From Pseudomonas argentinensis (GTDB lineage: Bacteria > Pseudomonadota > Gammaproteobacteria > Pseudomonadales > Pseudomonadaceae): DNA of 64,000 nt. The stretch lies in assembly GCF_001839655.2 (NCBI RefSeq), contig NZ_CP056087.1, forward strand, positions 4,650,001 through 4,714,000. Reading direction: 5' to 3'. The notes under the pieces were generated by a model. It saw only the letters and a list, made by a program, of their open reading frames with translations. It had not been told where the DNA came from and made no database searches. Positions 35,687 through 43,710 of this stretch are shown here, piece by piece. The number at the start of each line of letters is the position of its first letter. Position 1 is the first letter of the stretch. The position numbers were made by a program, and so were the translations under genes.

Positions 35687-37036
35687 ATGATGACAACAGT
35701 CCATATCGGTTGCGGAGCAGGCTTCGCCAATGATCGGCCCGATGCCGCCCTGGCGCTGGCCAATGACCTCGCTGCACGCGACGGTCGGCGCTTTCTGTTC
35801 TTCGAACTGCTCGCCGAACGCACTCTGGCCGAAGCGCAATTGCGCCGCCTGGCCAACCCCGACAGCGGCTATGCCACGCGGCTGTTCGACTTTCTCGAAC
35901 CGGTGCTGGAAACCTGCCTGAGCGCCGGCATCCCGATCATCACCAATGGCGGCGCGGCCAACCCCAGCGCGGCGGCCCGGCGTCTGCGCCAGCAGTTGCA
36001 GAGTGGGCGCTTCGCAAAAGCGCGTATCGCCTGCGTGCTCGGTGACGATCTGCTCGACGCGGGTGACGCAATAGCGCCCTGGCTGCCCAACGCGCTCGAC
36101 GGCGAGGTGGTCTCGGTCAACGTCTACACCGGTGCCGATGGCATCGCTCAGGCCCTCGACGCAGGCGCCGATATAGTGCTCTGCGGCCGCGTCGCCGACC
36201 CCAGCCTGGCGGTCGGCCCGCTGCGCCACGCCTTCGGCTGGCAGGCAGAGGACTGGGATCGCATCGCCCTGGCCACCACCGTGGGCCACCTGCTCGAATG
36301 CTGCACCCAGGTCAGCGGCGGCTACTTCGCCCACCCGGGCCTGAAGGACGTGCCGGACCTGGCCAACGTCGGCTGCCCGATCGCCAGCATCGGGGCCGAC
36401 GGCCGCGTGACCATCGGCAAGGCCGCCGGTACCGGCGGCTGCGTTACCGAGCGCACGGTCAAGGAACAGCTGCTCTACGAAGTCCACGACCCGGCCGCCT
36501 ACCTGACCCCGGACGTGACCCTGGACCTCAGCCAGGCCTGTGTACGCCAGGTCGGCCCCGATCTGGTCGACGTCCAGGGTATGCGCGGCCATCCGCGCCC
36601 GTCTGAGCTCAAGGGCCTGATCGGCCTGCGTGGCAACTGGTTCGCCGAGGCGGAAATTTCCTATGCCGGCCCCGGCGCCCTGGCTCGCGCCGCCCTGGCC
36701 CGTGAAGTGCTGCTGCAGCGCTGTGCACGCCTGGCACCGCACATCACGCCGTGGATCGACCTGATCGGCGTCGCCAGCCTGTTCAACGATGCCCGGGGCG
36801 AGTGGCTGCGGCAGCGCCTCGCGAGCGCACAGGACCCGCAGGATGTGCGCCTGCGCATCAGCTTCGTCGACGCCGACAGGGCGCTGCTGGAAAACCTGCT
36901 GCTCGATGCCGAATCGCTCTACACCAACGGCCCGGCGGGCGGCGGCGGTGTGCGCCGGCACCTGAGCGAGTCCCTGGGCACCGCCAGTTTCCTGATCCCG
37001 CGCACTGAAGTGCAGCAACGGCTGGAGTGGTTCTGA
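35687..37036 (+). CDS. AtuA-family protein (DUF1446)
   Basis: 449 residues from ATG 35687 (an adjacent ATG follows). Features of the AtuA/DUF1446 family: VHIGCGAGFANDRPDAAL, IPIITNGGAANPSAAARR, VLCGRVADPSLAVGPLRHAFGW, GGYFAHPGLKDVPDLANVGCP and VTERTVKEQLLYEVHDPAAYLTPDVTLDL read in parts. AtuA is needed for acyclic terpene (citronellol/geranyl) breakdown but its reaction is unknown, and most members lie outside atu clusters. The next gene encodes the small C-terminal partner and starts at the stop codon (TGATG). Confidence 0.87.
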   Translation: MMTTVHIGCGAGFANDRPDAALALANDLAARDGRRFLFFELLAERTLAEAQLRRLANPDSGYATRLFDFLEPVLETCLSAGIPIITNGGAANPSAAARRLRQQLQSGRFAKARIACVLGDDLLDAGDAIAPWLPNALDGEVVSVNVYTGADGIAQALDAGADIVLCGRVADPSLAVGPLRHAFGWQAEDWDRIALATTVGHLLECCTQVSGGYFAHPGLKDVPDLANVGCPIASIGADGRVTIGKAAGTGGCVTERTVKEQLLYEVHDPAAYLTPDVTLDLSQACVRQVGPDLVDVQGMRGHPRPSELKGLIGLRGNWFAEAEISYAGPGALARAALAREVLLQRCARLAPHITPWIDLIGVASLFNDARGEWLRQRLASAQDPQDVRLRISFVDADRALLENLLLDAESLYTNGPAGGGGVRRHLSESLGTASFLIPRTEVQQRLEWF

Positions 37037-37356
37037 TGAGCGACGTATTGCTGTGTGACTTCGCCCACGCCCGCGCGGGGGACAAAGGCGACATGCTGAG
37101 CGTGGCGGTGTTCGCCTTCGACCCGAACCACTATGCCTGGCTGGTCAGCGAGCTGACCGCCGAGCGCGTGGCCGGCTGCCTGGCCCACCGGCGCATCGGC
37201 AGGGTGCGCCGTTACGAGCTGTCGAACCTGGGCGGCCTCAATTTCGTGGTGGAAAACGCCCTGGAAGGTGGGGTGAACGCCAGCCCAGGTATCGACCGAC
37301 ACGGCAAGAGCCTCAGCTATGCGCTGCTCGACCTGAGGCTGCCGGCCCCGTCATAG
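37036..37356 (+). CDS. AtuA-related small protein
   Basis: 106 residues; ATG 37036 shares its A with the stop of the AtuA gene. It begins VLLCDFAHARAGDKGDMLSVAVFAFD, the signature of the AtuA-related domain, which in many proteins is fused to the C-terminus of AtuA. Here the two are separate but coupled genes. Function unknown; a heteromeric complex is likely. Confidence 0.85.
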   Translation: MSDVLLCDFAHARAGDKGDMLSVAVFAFDPNHYAWLVSELTAERVAGCLAHRRIGRVRRYELSNLGGLNFVVENALEGGVNASPGIDRHGKSLSYALLDLRLPAPS

Positions 37357-37410
37357 TGCCCACGCTGCCAGCCCCGCGACTCCAACAATAATAAAACCGG
37401 AGAGATCGTC

Positions 37411-38718
37411 ATGATCACCGCCCTCGGCTTCACCCTGATGTTCACCATCGTCATCCTCATTCTGATGCGCCGCATCACCCCGCTGGTCGCTTTCGTCACC
37501 CTGCCGGTCATTGCCTGCGTGATGGCCGGCTTCGGCCTCGGCGAAATCGGCAAATTCATCAGCGAAGGCCTCAAGGCGGTCGCCCCCACGGCCACGCTGT
37601 TCATCTTTGCCATCCTGTATTTCGGCGTGATGCGCGAGCGTGGGCTGTTCGCCCCGTTGGTGACCTTTCTGCTCAAGAGCACTCGCGGTCGCCCGCTGGC
37701 GGTGGCGATGGTCACCGTGGCGGTGACCGCCGTCACCCACCTGGACGGCATCGGCGCGGCAACCTTCCTGCTGGTGATTCCCGCCCTGCTGCCGCTGTAC
37801 CTGCGCCTGGGCATGAGCCGGCAGATGTTGCTGTGCCTGGTGGTGCTCAGCGCCGGGGTGATGAACATGGTGCCCTGGGGCGGTACCACCGCACGCGCAT
37901 CGGCGGTGACCGGCATCGAAGCCTCGCAGCTGTGGATCTCGCTGATTCCCATCCAGGTGGTCGGTCTGGTGCTGGTCATGGCCCTGGCGGTGTTCCTGGG
38001 CCTGCGCGCCCAGCGCCAGCATGCCACCCAGGGTGTACTGGCCGGCCAGGCGCCAGCCGACGAATCACCTGCCGACGACAGCGGCCTGCAGCTGAGCCCC
38101 GGCGACTGGCGCTACTGGGCCAACCTGGCGCTGACCCTGGCCATTCTGGTCTGCCTGTTCACCGGTGCCTTTCCGCTGTTCGCCTGTTTCATGGTCGGCC
38201 TGGGCGTGGCCCTGGTCGTCAACTACCCGAATCTGGAACAGCAGAACAAGGCGGTGCTGCGCCATGCCAGCGACGCCATGCAGATGGCCCTGGTGATGCT
38301 CGCGGCCGGCATCCTGCTCGGCGTACTGTCGGGTGCCGGCATGTCCGACGGCATGGCGCACTGGATGATCAACATCCTGCCCGAGGGCTCGGCCAACTGG
38401 CTGCACGTGATCATCGGCGCCTTTGGCGTACCGCTGGGCATGCTGTTCTCGCCGGACGCCTACTATTTCGCCCTGCTGCCAGTGATCCGCGACGTCGCCG
38501 TGGCGGCCGGTGTCGACCCGGCGTCGGTGGCCAATGCCATGCTGATCGGCGAGAACACCGGTTTCGGCGTAAGCCCGGTAGTGCCCAGCGTTTACCTGGC
38601 GATCGGCCTGGCCGGCGTCGAGCTGTACAAGCACATCCGCTACACCGTGCTGTGGGCCTGGGGCATCAGCCTGATCATGCTCGCAGCCGCGGTGCTGCTC
38701 GGCGTGGTGACGGTCTGA
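37411..38718 (+). CDS. CitMHS-family citrate/di-tricarboxylate transporter
   Basis: 435 residues, about 12 membrane segments. The N-half has TVAVTAVTHLDGIGAATFLLVIPALLPLY and MVPWGGTTARASAVTG, the substrate-site motif of CitM/CitH transporters; the C-half has FSPDAYYFALLPVIRD and IGENTGFGVSPVVPSVYLAIGLAGVELYKHIRY read in parts. Members import metal-citrate or related carboxylates with protons. Located 54 bp after the AtuA-related gene and before a strong terminator, it likely brings in the substrate processed by the AtuA pair. Confidence 0.92.
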   Translation: MITALGFTLMFTIVILILMRRITPLVAFVTLPVIACVMAGFGLGEIGKFISEGLKAVAPTATLFIFAILYFGVMRERGLFAPLVTFLLKSTRGRPLAVAMVTVAVTAVTHLDGIGAATFLLVIPALLPLYLRLGMSRQMLLCLVVLSAGVMNMVPWGGTTARASAVTGIEASQLWISLIPIQVVGLVLVMALAVFLGLRAQRQHATQGVLAGQAPADESPADDSGLQLSPGDWRYWANLALTLAILVCLFTGAFPLFACFMVGLGVALVVNYPNLEQQNKAVLRHASDAMQMALVMLAAGILLGVLSGAGMSDGMAHWMINILPEGSANWLHVIIGAFGVPLGMLFSPDAYYFALLPVIRDVAVAAGVDPASVANAMLIGENTGFGVSPVVPSVYLAIGLAGVELYKHIRYTVLWAWGISLIMLAAAVLLGVVTV

Positions 38719-38739
38719 TAGCACTCGTGGGCTGAAACG

Positions 38740-38769
38740 AAAAAAGGATCGCCGAGGCGATCCTTTTTT
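38740..38769. terminator. Rho-independent terminator after CitMHS gene
   Basis: AAAAAAGGATCGCC / GGCGATCCTTTTTT with GAG loop. Symmetric A and T runs make it bidirectional. Confidence 0.92.
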
Positions 38770-38790
38770 CTTAACGACGCTTATCCACGA

Positions 38791-38917
38791 GCTTGCGAGC
38801 TAGAGCCATGCAAGGCGACCCCAGGCGAAAAGCGGTCGGAGTCGCGGGCGACTGTACTGCAGTACATGAGCACTTTGAGCCTGGGGTCAACGCAGCAGGG
38901 CCGACGCGCAGCTGCTC
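38791..38917 (+). repeat. Dispersed structured repeat element, copy A
   Basis: It begins GCTTGCGAGCTAGAGCC, has the core GTCGCGGGCGACTGTACT-GCA-GTACATGAGCA and ends AGGGCCGACGCGCAGCTGC. The same start, core and end occur at 46607-46816. A 10-bp perfect stem GACCCCAGGC (38817-38826) / GCCTGGGGTC (38879-38888) encloses the core. Non-coding; lies between the CitMHS terminator and the end of the dehydrogenase gene. Confidence 0.75.
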
Positions 38918-38924
38918 GCTGCCA

Positions 38925-40178
38925 TCAAACAACCTGGTCCCAGGGACGATCACCGTGCTCATCTTTGATACGCGTCGGCAGGCCCATCACGTCCAGCGCC
39001 TTGAGGAACGGCTCGGCCGGCAACTCTTCGACGTTGACCATGCGCTTGGCATCCCACTCGCCACGGGCCACCAGCAGCGCAGCGGCGACTGGCGGCACGC
39101 CGGCGGTGTAGGAGATGCCCTGGCTGTCGGTCTCCGCAAAGGCTTCTTCGTGGTCGGCCACGTTGTAGATGAACACTTCGCGGGGCTTGCCGTCCCTGGT
39201 GCCCTTGACCAGGTCACCGATGCAGGTCTTGCCGGTGTAGCCCGGGGCCAGGGAAGCCGGATCGGGCAGCACGGCCTTGACCACTTTCAGCGGCACCACC
39301 TGCAGACCTTCTGCTGTGGTTACCGGTTGCTCGGAGAGCAGGCCGAGGTTGTTCAGCACGGTGAATACGTTGATGTAGTGCTCGCCAAAGCTCATCCAGA
39401 AGCGCACGTTGGGCACGTCCAGGTTCTTGGAAATCGAGTGCACTTCATCGTGGCCGGTCAGGTACAGGTTCTGCGAGCCGACCACCGGCAGGTCATCGGT
39501 GCGCTTGACCTCGAACATGCGGTTGCTGGTCCACTGGGCGTTCTGCCAGCTGTAGACGGTGCCGGTGAACTCGCGGAAATTGATTTCCGGATCGAAATTG
39601 GTCGCGAAATACTTGCCATGGCTGCCGGCATTGACGTCGAGGATGTCGATCGACTCGATCTTGTCGAAATGCTGTTGCTGGGCCAGGGCCGCATAGGCGT
39701 TGACCACACCCGGGTCGAAACCGACGCCGAGAATGGCCGTGATGTTCTTCTGCTGGCATTCCTCGAGGTGTTTCCACTCGTAGTTGCCATACCAGGGCGG
39801 GGTTTCGCAGATCTTGCCCGGTTCTTCGTGAATGGCGGTGTCCAGGTAGGCCACGCCGGTATCGATGCAGGCACGCAGCACCGACATGTTGAGGAAGGCG
39901 GAACCGACGTTGATGACGATCTGCGATTGGGTCTCGCGGATCAGCGCCTTGGTCGCCTCGATATCCAGTGCATTGAGCGAGAAGGCCTGGATGTCGGCGG
40001 GTACCTTGAGGCTACCCTTGGCCTTGACGCTGTCGATGATGGCCTGGCATTTGGAGATGTTCCGTGACGCGATGGCAATACGACCGAGTTCGTCGTTGTG
40101 CTGCGCGCACTTGTGGGCCACCACCTTGGCGACACCTCCTGCACCAATGATAAGGACGTTCTTCTTCAATTGTTTCAC
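38925..40178 (-). CDS. Carboxy(nor)spermidine dehydrogenase (saccharopine dehydrogenase family)
   Basis: 417 residues. The Rossmann loop LIIGAGGVAKVVAHKCAQH is at the N-terminus; FDPGVVNAYAALA and IDILDVNAGSHGKYFATNF read in parts are typical of the bacterial CASDH/Lys1-like group. It reduces the Schiff base of putrescine (or diaminopropane) and aspartate semialdehyde to carboxyspermidine (carboxynorspermidine). The decarboxylase follows the same strand directly upstream, giving the alternative AdoMet-independent polyamine pathway. Confidence 0.92.
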   Translation of the reverse strand: MKQLKKNVLIIGAGGVAKVVAHKCAQHNDELGRIAIASRNISKCQAIIDSVKAKGSLKVPADIQAFSLNALDIEATKALIRETQSQIVINVGSAFLNMSVLRACIDTGVAYLDTAIHEEPGKICETPPWYGNYEWKHLEECQQKNITAILGVGFDPGVVNAYAALAQQQHFDKIESIDILDVNAGSHGKYFATNFDPEINFREFTGTVYSWQNAQWTSNRMFEVKRTDDLPVVGSQNLYLTGHDEVHSISKNLDVPNVRFWMSFGEHYINVFTVLNNLGLLSEQPVTTAEGLQVVPLKVVKAVLPDPASLAPGYTGKTCIGDLVKGTRDGKPREVFIYNVADHEEAFAETDSQGISYTAGVPPVAAALLVARGEWDAKRMVNVEELPAEPFLKALDVMGLPTRIKDEHGDRPWDQVV

Positions 40179-40233
40179 CCCCAGGGTACTGCGCTCGTTG
40201 AGAAAGGTGCTGCGGTATCACTACACGTGACTT

Positions 40234-40295
40234 GTAGGGTGGACGTCGCTCCATCCGTCCACCACACGGTGGACAAAAAGCGTTGTCCACCCTAC
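40234..40295. repeat. GTAGGGTGGAC palindromic repeat
   Basis: Outer arms GTAGGGTGGAC (40234-40244) and GTCCACCCTAC (40285-40295) are perfect complements, and inside lies GTCCACC-ACAC-GGTGGAC. Together they can fold as a cruciform or double hairpin. It lies between the decarboxylase and dehydrogenase genes, which share a direction, so it may attenuate the second gene. Confidence 0.8.
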
Positions 40296-40311
40296 ATCCA
40301 CATTCCAGCTA

Positions 40312-41409
40312 TTACGACAGGCTCGACAGGTAATCGTCGAAGCCGAATTCACGAACCACCTCGACGCTGCCGTCGAGCTGCTTGACCACGATGGCGGGCA
40401 TCTTCAGGCCGTTGAACCAGTTCTTCTTGACCATGGTGTAACCGGCAGCGTCGACGAACGACAGGCGGTCGCCGATCTGCAGCGGTTTCTCGAACCGGTA
40501 CTCGCCGAAGATATCGCCGGCCAGGCAGGATTTGCCGCACACCATGTAGCTGTGTTCACCCTCGCTGGGCGCCAGCTTGGCGTTGAGGCGGTAGATCAGC
40601 AGGTCGAGCATGTGCGCTTCGATGGAGCTGTCCACCACCGCCAGGTGCTTGCCGTTATAGAGGGTGTCGAGCACGGTGACTTCCAGGGAGGCGCTGCCGG
40701 TGATCGCCGCTTCGCCCGGCTCCAGGTAGACCTGCACGCCGTACTTCTCGGAGAAGTTCTTCAGGCGCGCGCAGAAGGCGTCCAGCGCATAGCCTTCGCC
40801 GGTGAAATGGATGCCGCCACCGAGGCTGACCCACTCGACCTTGTGCAGCAGATGACCGAAGCGCTCTTCGATGTGCGTGAGCATCTTGTCGAACAGGCCG
40901 AAGTCGCCGTTCTCGCAGTTGTTGTGGAACATGAAGCCGGAGATCTGATCGATCACCGCTTCGATCTTGGCCGGGTCCCACTCGCCCAGGCGGCTGAACG
41001 GGCGCGCCGGGTCGGCCAGCAGGTAGTCGGAGCTGCTCACCTGCGGGTTGACGCGCAGGCCGCGCACCTTGCCCGCGGACTGCTCGGCGAAACGCTCGAG
41101 CTGGCCAATGGAGTTGAAGATGATCTTGTCGCAGTTGGCGAGCATCTCCTCGATCTCGTCGTCGGCCCAGGCCACGCTGTAGGCATGGGTTTCGCCGGCG
41201 AACTTCTGGCGGCCGAGCTTGAGCTCGTACAGCGAGCTGGAGGTGGTGCCGTCCATGTACTCTTGCATCAGGTCGAAGACCGACCAGGTGGCGAAGCACT
41301 TGAGGGCCAGCAGCGCCTTGGCACCGGAGTGTTCGCGCACATAGGCGATCTTCTCCATGTTGCCCAACAGCTTCTGTTTGTCGATGAGGTAGTACGGCGT
41401 TTTGATCAT
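40312..41409 (-). CDS. nspC: Carboxynorspermidine/carboxyspermidine decarboxylase
   Basis: 365 residues from ATG 41407-41409 (MIKTPYYLID); the frame extends upstream but family starts match here. Alanine-racemase-fold PLP enzyme: the PLP lysine K37 is in LLALKCFATW; VEWVSLGGGIHFTGEGY and VYLEPGEAAI are phosphate- and substrate-site motifs; MVCGKSCLAGDIFGEY carries the catalytic Cys from the other subunit. It decarboxylates carboxy(nor)spermidine to (nor)spermidine. With the downstream dehydrogenase it forms a complete two-step route. Confidence 0.95.
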   Translation of the reverse strand: MIKTPYYLIDKQKLLGNMEKIAYVREHSGAKALLALKCFATWSVFDLMQEYMDGTTSSSLYELKLGRQKFAGETHAYSVAWADDEIEEMLANCDKIIFNSIGQLERFAEQSAGKVRGLRVNPQVSSSDYLLADPARPFSRLGEWDPAKIEAVIDQISGFMFHNNCENGDFGLFDKMLTHIEERFGHLLHKVEWVSLGGGIHFTGEGYALDAFCARLKNFSEKYGVQVYLEPGEAAITGSASLEVTVLDTLYNGKHLAVVDSSIEAHMLDLLIYRLNAKLAPSEGEHSYMVCGKSCLAGDIFGEYRFEKPLQIGDRLSFVDAAGYTMVKKNWFNGLKMPAIVVKQLDGSVEVVREFGFDDYLSSLS

Positions 41410-41676
41410 TGCGCAGTCCGTAATAAAGGTCGGCCAACAGGAGCCCGCCAGCCTCCTGAAAAAAGCGGACGCGAATTGTGCCGACAACGGCCACAGATCG
41501 AAAGGCCGTTGAGCATATTTTGTCCATTTACGGATATTTCATGGCGTACTGCGCACCATGAGCCGGTGATCTACCGCCGAGCATGCCGCCCGCCAATGAC
41601 GCCTGCGTGACAATGCAGGGGCGGGTCGGTTTCCCGTACAATCGGCGTTTTTTCCCAAGCGAGCGACCGTCCCGCG

Positions 41677-42921
41677 ATGATCGACCCCAAACGCGTATTG
41701 CGCGCCCTCGCCGAGCACTGGGCCCTGCTCGAACCGCTCGGTGAACGCTTCGACGCCGGCACCCTGAGCCTGGTGGAGCTGCGCAACCAGCTGACCGCTC
41801 AGCTGCCGCCGCAAAGCACGGCGGTGGATGTTACCGCCCTGCTCGACCAGTGGATCCGCCTGGACATCCTGGTGCCGGTGGCCAAGAGCCCCAACCGCTT
41901 CGAGCTCAACGCGCAGATCCACGACTTCCTGTCCTACCTGCGCCGCGAGCACCGCCTGGGCCTGTGCCTGGAGATCGAAGCCTACCTGCGCCACCTCGAG
42001 CGCCTGGCCGGCTACATCCAGGACGCCTTCGAGATCCGCGACGGCAACGACCTGGCCCGCCAGCTGCGCCTGCTCGACATGCGTGTGCGCGACGTCCTCA
42101 AGAAACTCAACAACGACGAACAGGCGCTGATTGGCGTGGCCGAACGGGCCAAGACCAGCGACCGGCAGATCCCCCTGCGTCAGCGTTACGCCGAGGTGTT
42201 GGCCACCTGGGACGAATACGTCGAGCCGATGATCCAGCTGGTTGCCGCCGACGGCGCCTTCGAACAGGGCGTGCGCCGTGTCGAGCAGGTGCTGCTCAAG
42301 CTGCTCGGCGAACAGCAGCGCCTCGGCCAACTGGTGGACGACGACCTGCTGCTGCGCACCCACGCACGCATCCTGGAAATGCAGACCAGCGCCCAGCTGA
42401 CCCTGCGCAAGGCCCGCGAACTGCTGCTGCCACTGCGCGAGGAAGCGCGCCGCCACAACGCCGTGACCCGCGGTGCGGCGCTGGCCCTGTCAGTGATCCG
42501 CAAGAAAGGCATCGACGCTGTGCCGCAAGCCGCCTTGCCGCTGTTCACCCGGCCGCAAAGCAACTTCCTCGGCAGCGCCTCCCAGGTCGAAGCCTACGTT
42601 TATGCCCTGGCGCGCTTCGAGGCCAAGCCCAACCACTTCCCGAAAGCCAGCGGCAAGCGCAAGGGCGACAACCCGCGCGCACCGAAAACCGCCCGGGAAA
42701 TGATCGACCGTTGCGAACAGTCGCTACCCCTGCCGGACCTGATGACCTGGCTGCTGGAGCAGGAGCCCGAAGGCGCCACCGATGAGCTGCTCTACTGGTT
42801 CTCGCGCCTGTCACGCGAAGGCCGCTTCCAGCGCGACCGCCTGGAGCGCCAGACCTACCTGACCCGCGAGCATGAGATCAGCATCAGCTCCTATGCCCTG
42901 GTGGGCCGTCCCAGTGCCTGA
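41677..42921 (+). CDS. mksF: MksF, kleisin-like subunit of MksBEF condensin
   Basis: 414 residues. The N-terminal winged-helix region (VLRALAEHWALLEPLGERFDAGTLSLVELR) and the long central helices (DMRVRDVLKKLNNDEQALIGVAERAK) match the MukF-like kleisin of the MukBEF-like SMC. It bridges the two SMC heads and recruits MksE. First of three genes mksF-mksE-mksB. The C-terminal winged helix (REGRFQRDRLERQTYLTREHEISI) would bind the ATPase head. Confidence 0.88.
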   Translation: MIDPKRVLRALAEHWALLEPLGERFDAGTLSLVELRNQLTAQLPPQSTAVDVTALLDQWIRLDILVPVAKSPNRFELNAQIHDFLSYLRREHRLGLCLEIEAYLRHLERLAGYIQDAFEIRDGNDLARQLRLLDMRVRDVLKKLNNDEQALIGVAERAKTSDRQIPLRQRYAEVLATWDEYVEPMIQLVAADGAFEQGVRRVEQVLLKLLGEQQRLGQLVDDDLLLRTHARILEMQTSAQLTLRKARELLLPLREEARRHNAVTRGAALALSVIRKKGIDAVPQAALPLFTRPQSNFLGSASQVEAYVYALARFEAKPNHFPKASGKRKGDNPRAPKTAREMIDRCEQSLPLPDLMTWLLEQEPEGATDELLYWFSRLSREGRFQRDRLERQTYLTREHEISISSYALVGRPSA

Positions 42922-42928
42922 TTACAGC

Positions 42929-42958
42929 GTAGGGTGGACAACGCGAAGCTTGTCCACC
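42929..42958. repeat. GTAGGGTGGAC palindrome, short copy
   Basis: GGTGGACAA (42933-42941) and TTGTCCACC (42950-42958) flank CGCGAAGC. It lies in the 96-bp gap between mksF and mksE and is related to the copies at 10596 and 40234. Confidence 0.7.
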
Positions 42959-43017
42959 ATTGGCCACATCCTATTTTCGGCTGCAGCAACGGTTACAGCT
43001 GCCAACGAGCATCCGCT

Positions 43018-43710
43018 ATGAATATCGACCTGAAAGAAATGACCCAGCTCGCGGCCGCGTTCCGCGACCTGTTCAAGGGCTACCATATCTCGCGCAGCGA
43101 GCCGGAGTGCTACGCCCAGCTGTCCAGCATGCAGGATCAGTATCGCGCGCTGTTCCGCGCCCTGGGCTTCGAGCTGGTCTGCGATCCGCGCGGCTTCTAC
43201 TACTTCGTGCCCGAGCAGGCTGCGCCCCAGGTCAACAAGACCGCCCAGCGCCTGGCGCTGTTCACCTTCATCCTGGTCGAGCATTTGGCCGACCAGGGTC
43301 GTGACCCACTCTCCGTGCTCGACGGCGGCACCATCGGCCGCGACGAGCTGCCGGCACTGCTCGACAAGTACCGCGACCTGTTCCTGCAGGCCGAAGTCAC
43401 CACCCATGAAGAGCTCGAAGACAAGGTCATCCGCCGCCTGACCCAGCTCGGCTTCGCCGAGGACAGTAACGGCGTGTACCGCTTCCTGCCGCCGATGCAC
43501 CGCTTCCTCGACGTGTGCCTGGCGGTGCAACACGACCGCGACCTGGCCGCCAGCCTGCACAGCACCGACCTGCCGCTGCCGGCCCCGGTGCTGATCGACG
43601 ACGACAGCGGTGACCCGATCATCAGCCTCGACGACGCCGAAGAATCCGAAGAAGACGCCATGGCCCGCGCCATGGCCGAAGAGCGCGCCGCACAGGAGCA
43701 AGACGCATGA
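43018..43710 (+). CDS. mksE: MksE subunit of MksBEF condensin
   Basis: 230 residues from ATG 43018 (MNIDLKEMTQLAAAFRDLFKG). Tandem winged-helix protein of the MukE-like type; DQYRALFRALGFELVCDPRGFYYF and LVEHLADQGRD are conserved blocks. The C-terminus is strongly acidic (SLDDAEESEEDAMARAM). It binds the kleisin and modulates the SMC ATPase and DNA binding. The stop overlaps the mksB ATG (43707-43710). Confidence 0.88.
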   Translation: MNIDLKEMTQLAAAFRDLFKGYHISRSEPECYAQLSSMQDQYRALFRALGFELVCDPRGFYYFVPEQAAPQVNKTAQRLALFTFILVEHLADQGRDPLSVLDGGTIGRDELPALLDKYRDLFLQAEVTTHEELEDKVIRRLTQLGFAEDSNGVYRFLPPMHRFLDVCLAVQHDRDLAASLHSTDLPLPAPVLIDDDSGDPIISLDDAEESEEDAMARAMAEERAAQEQDA

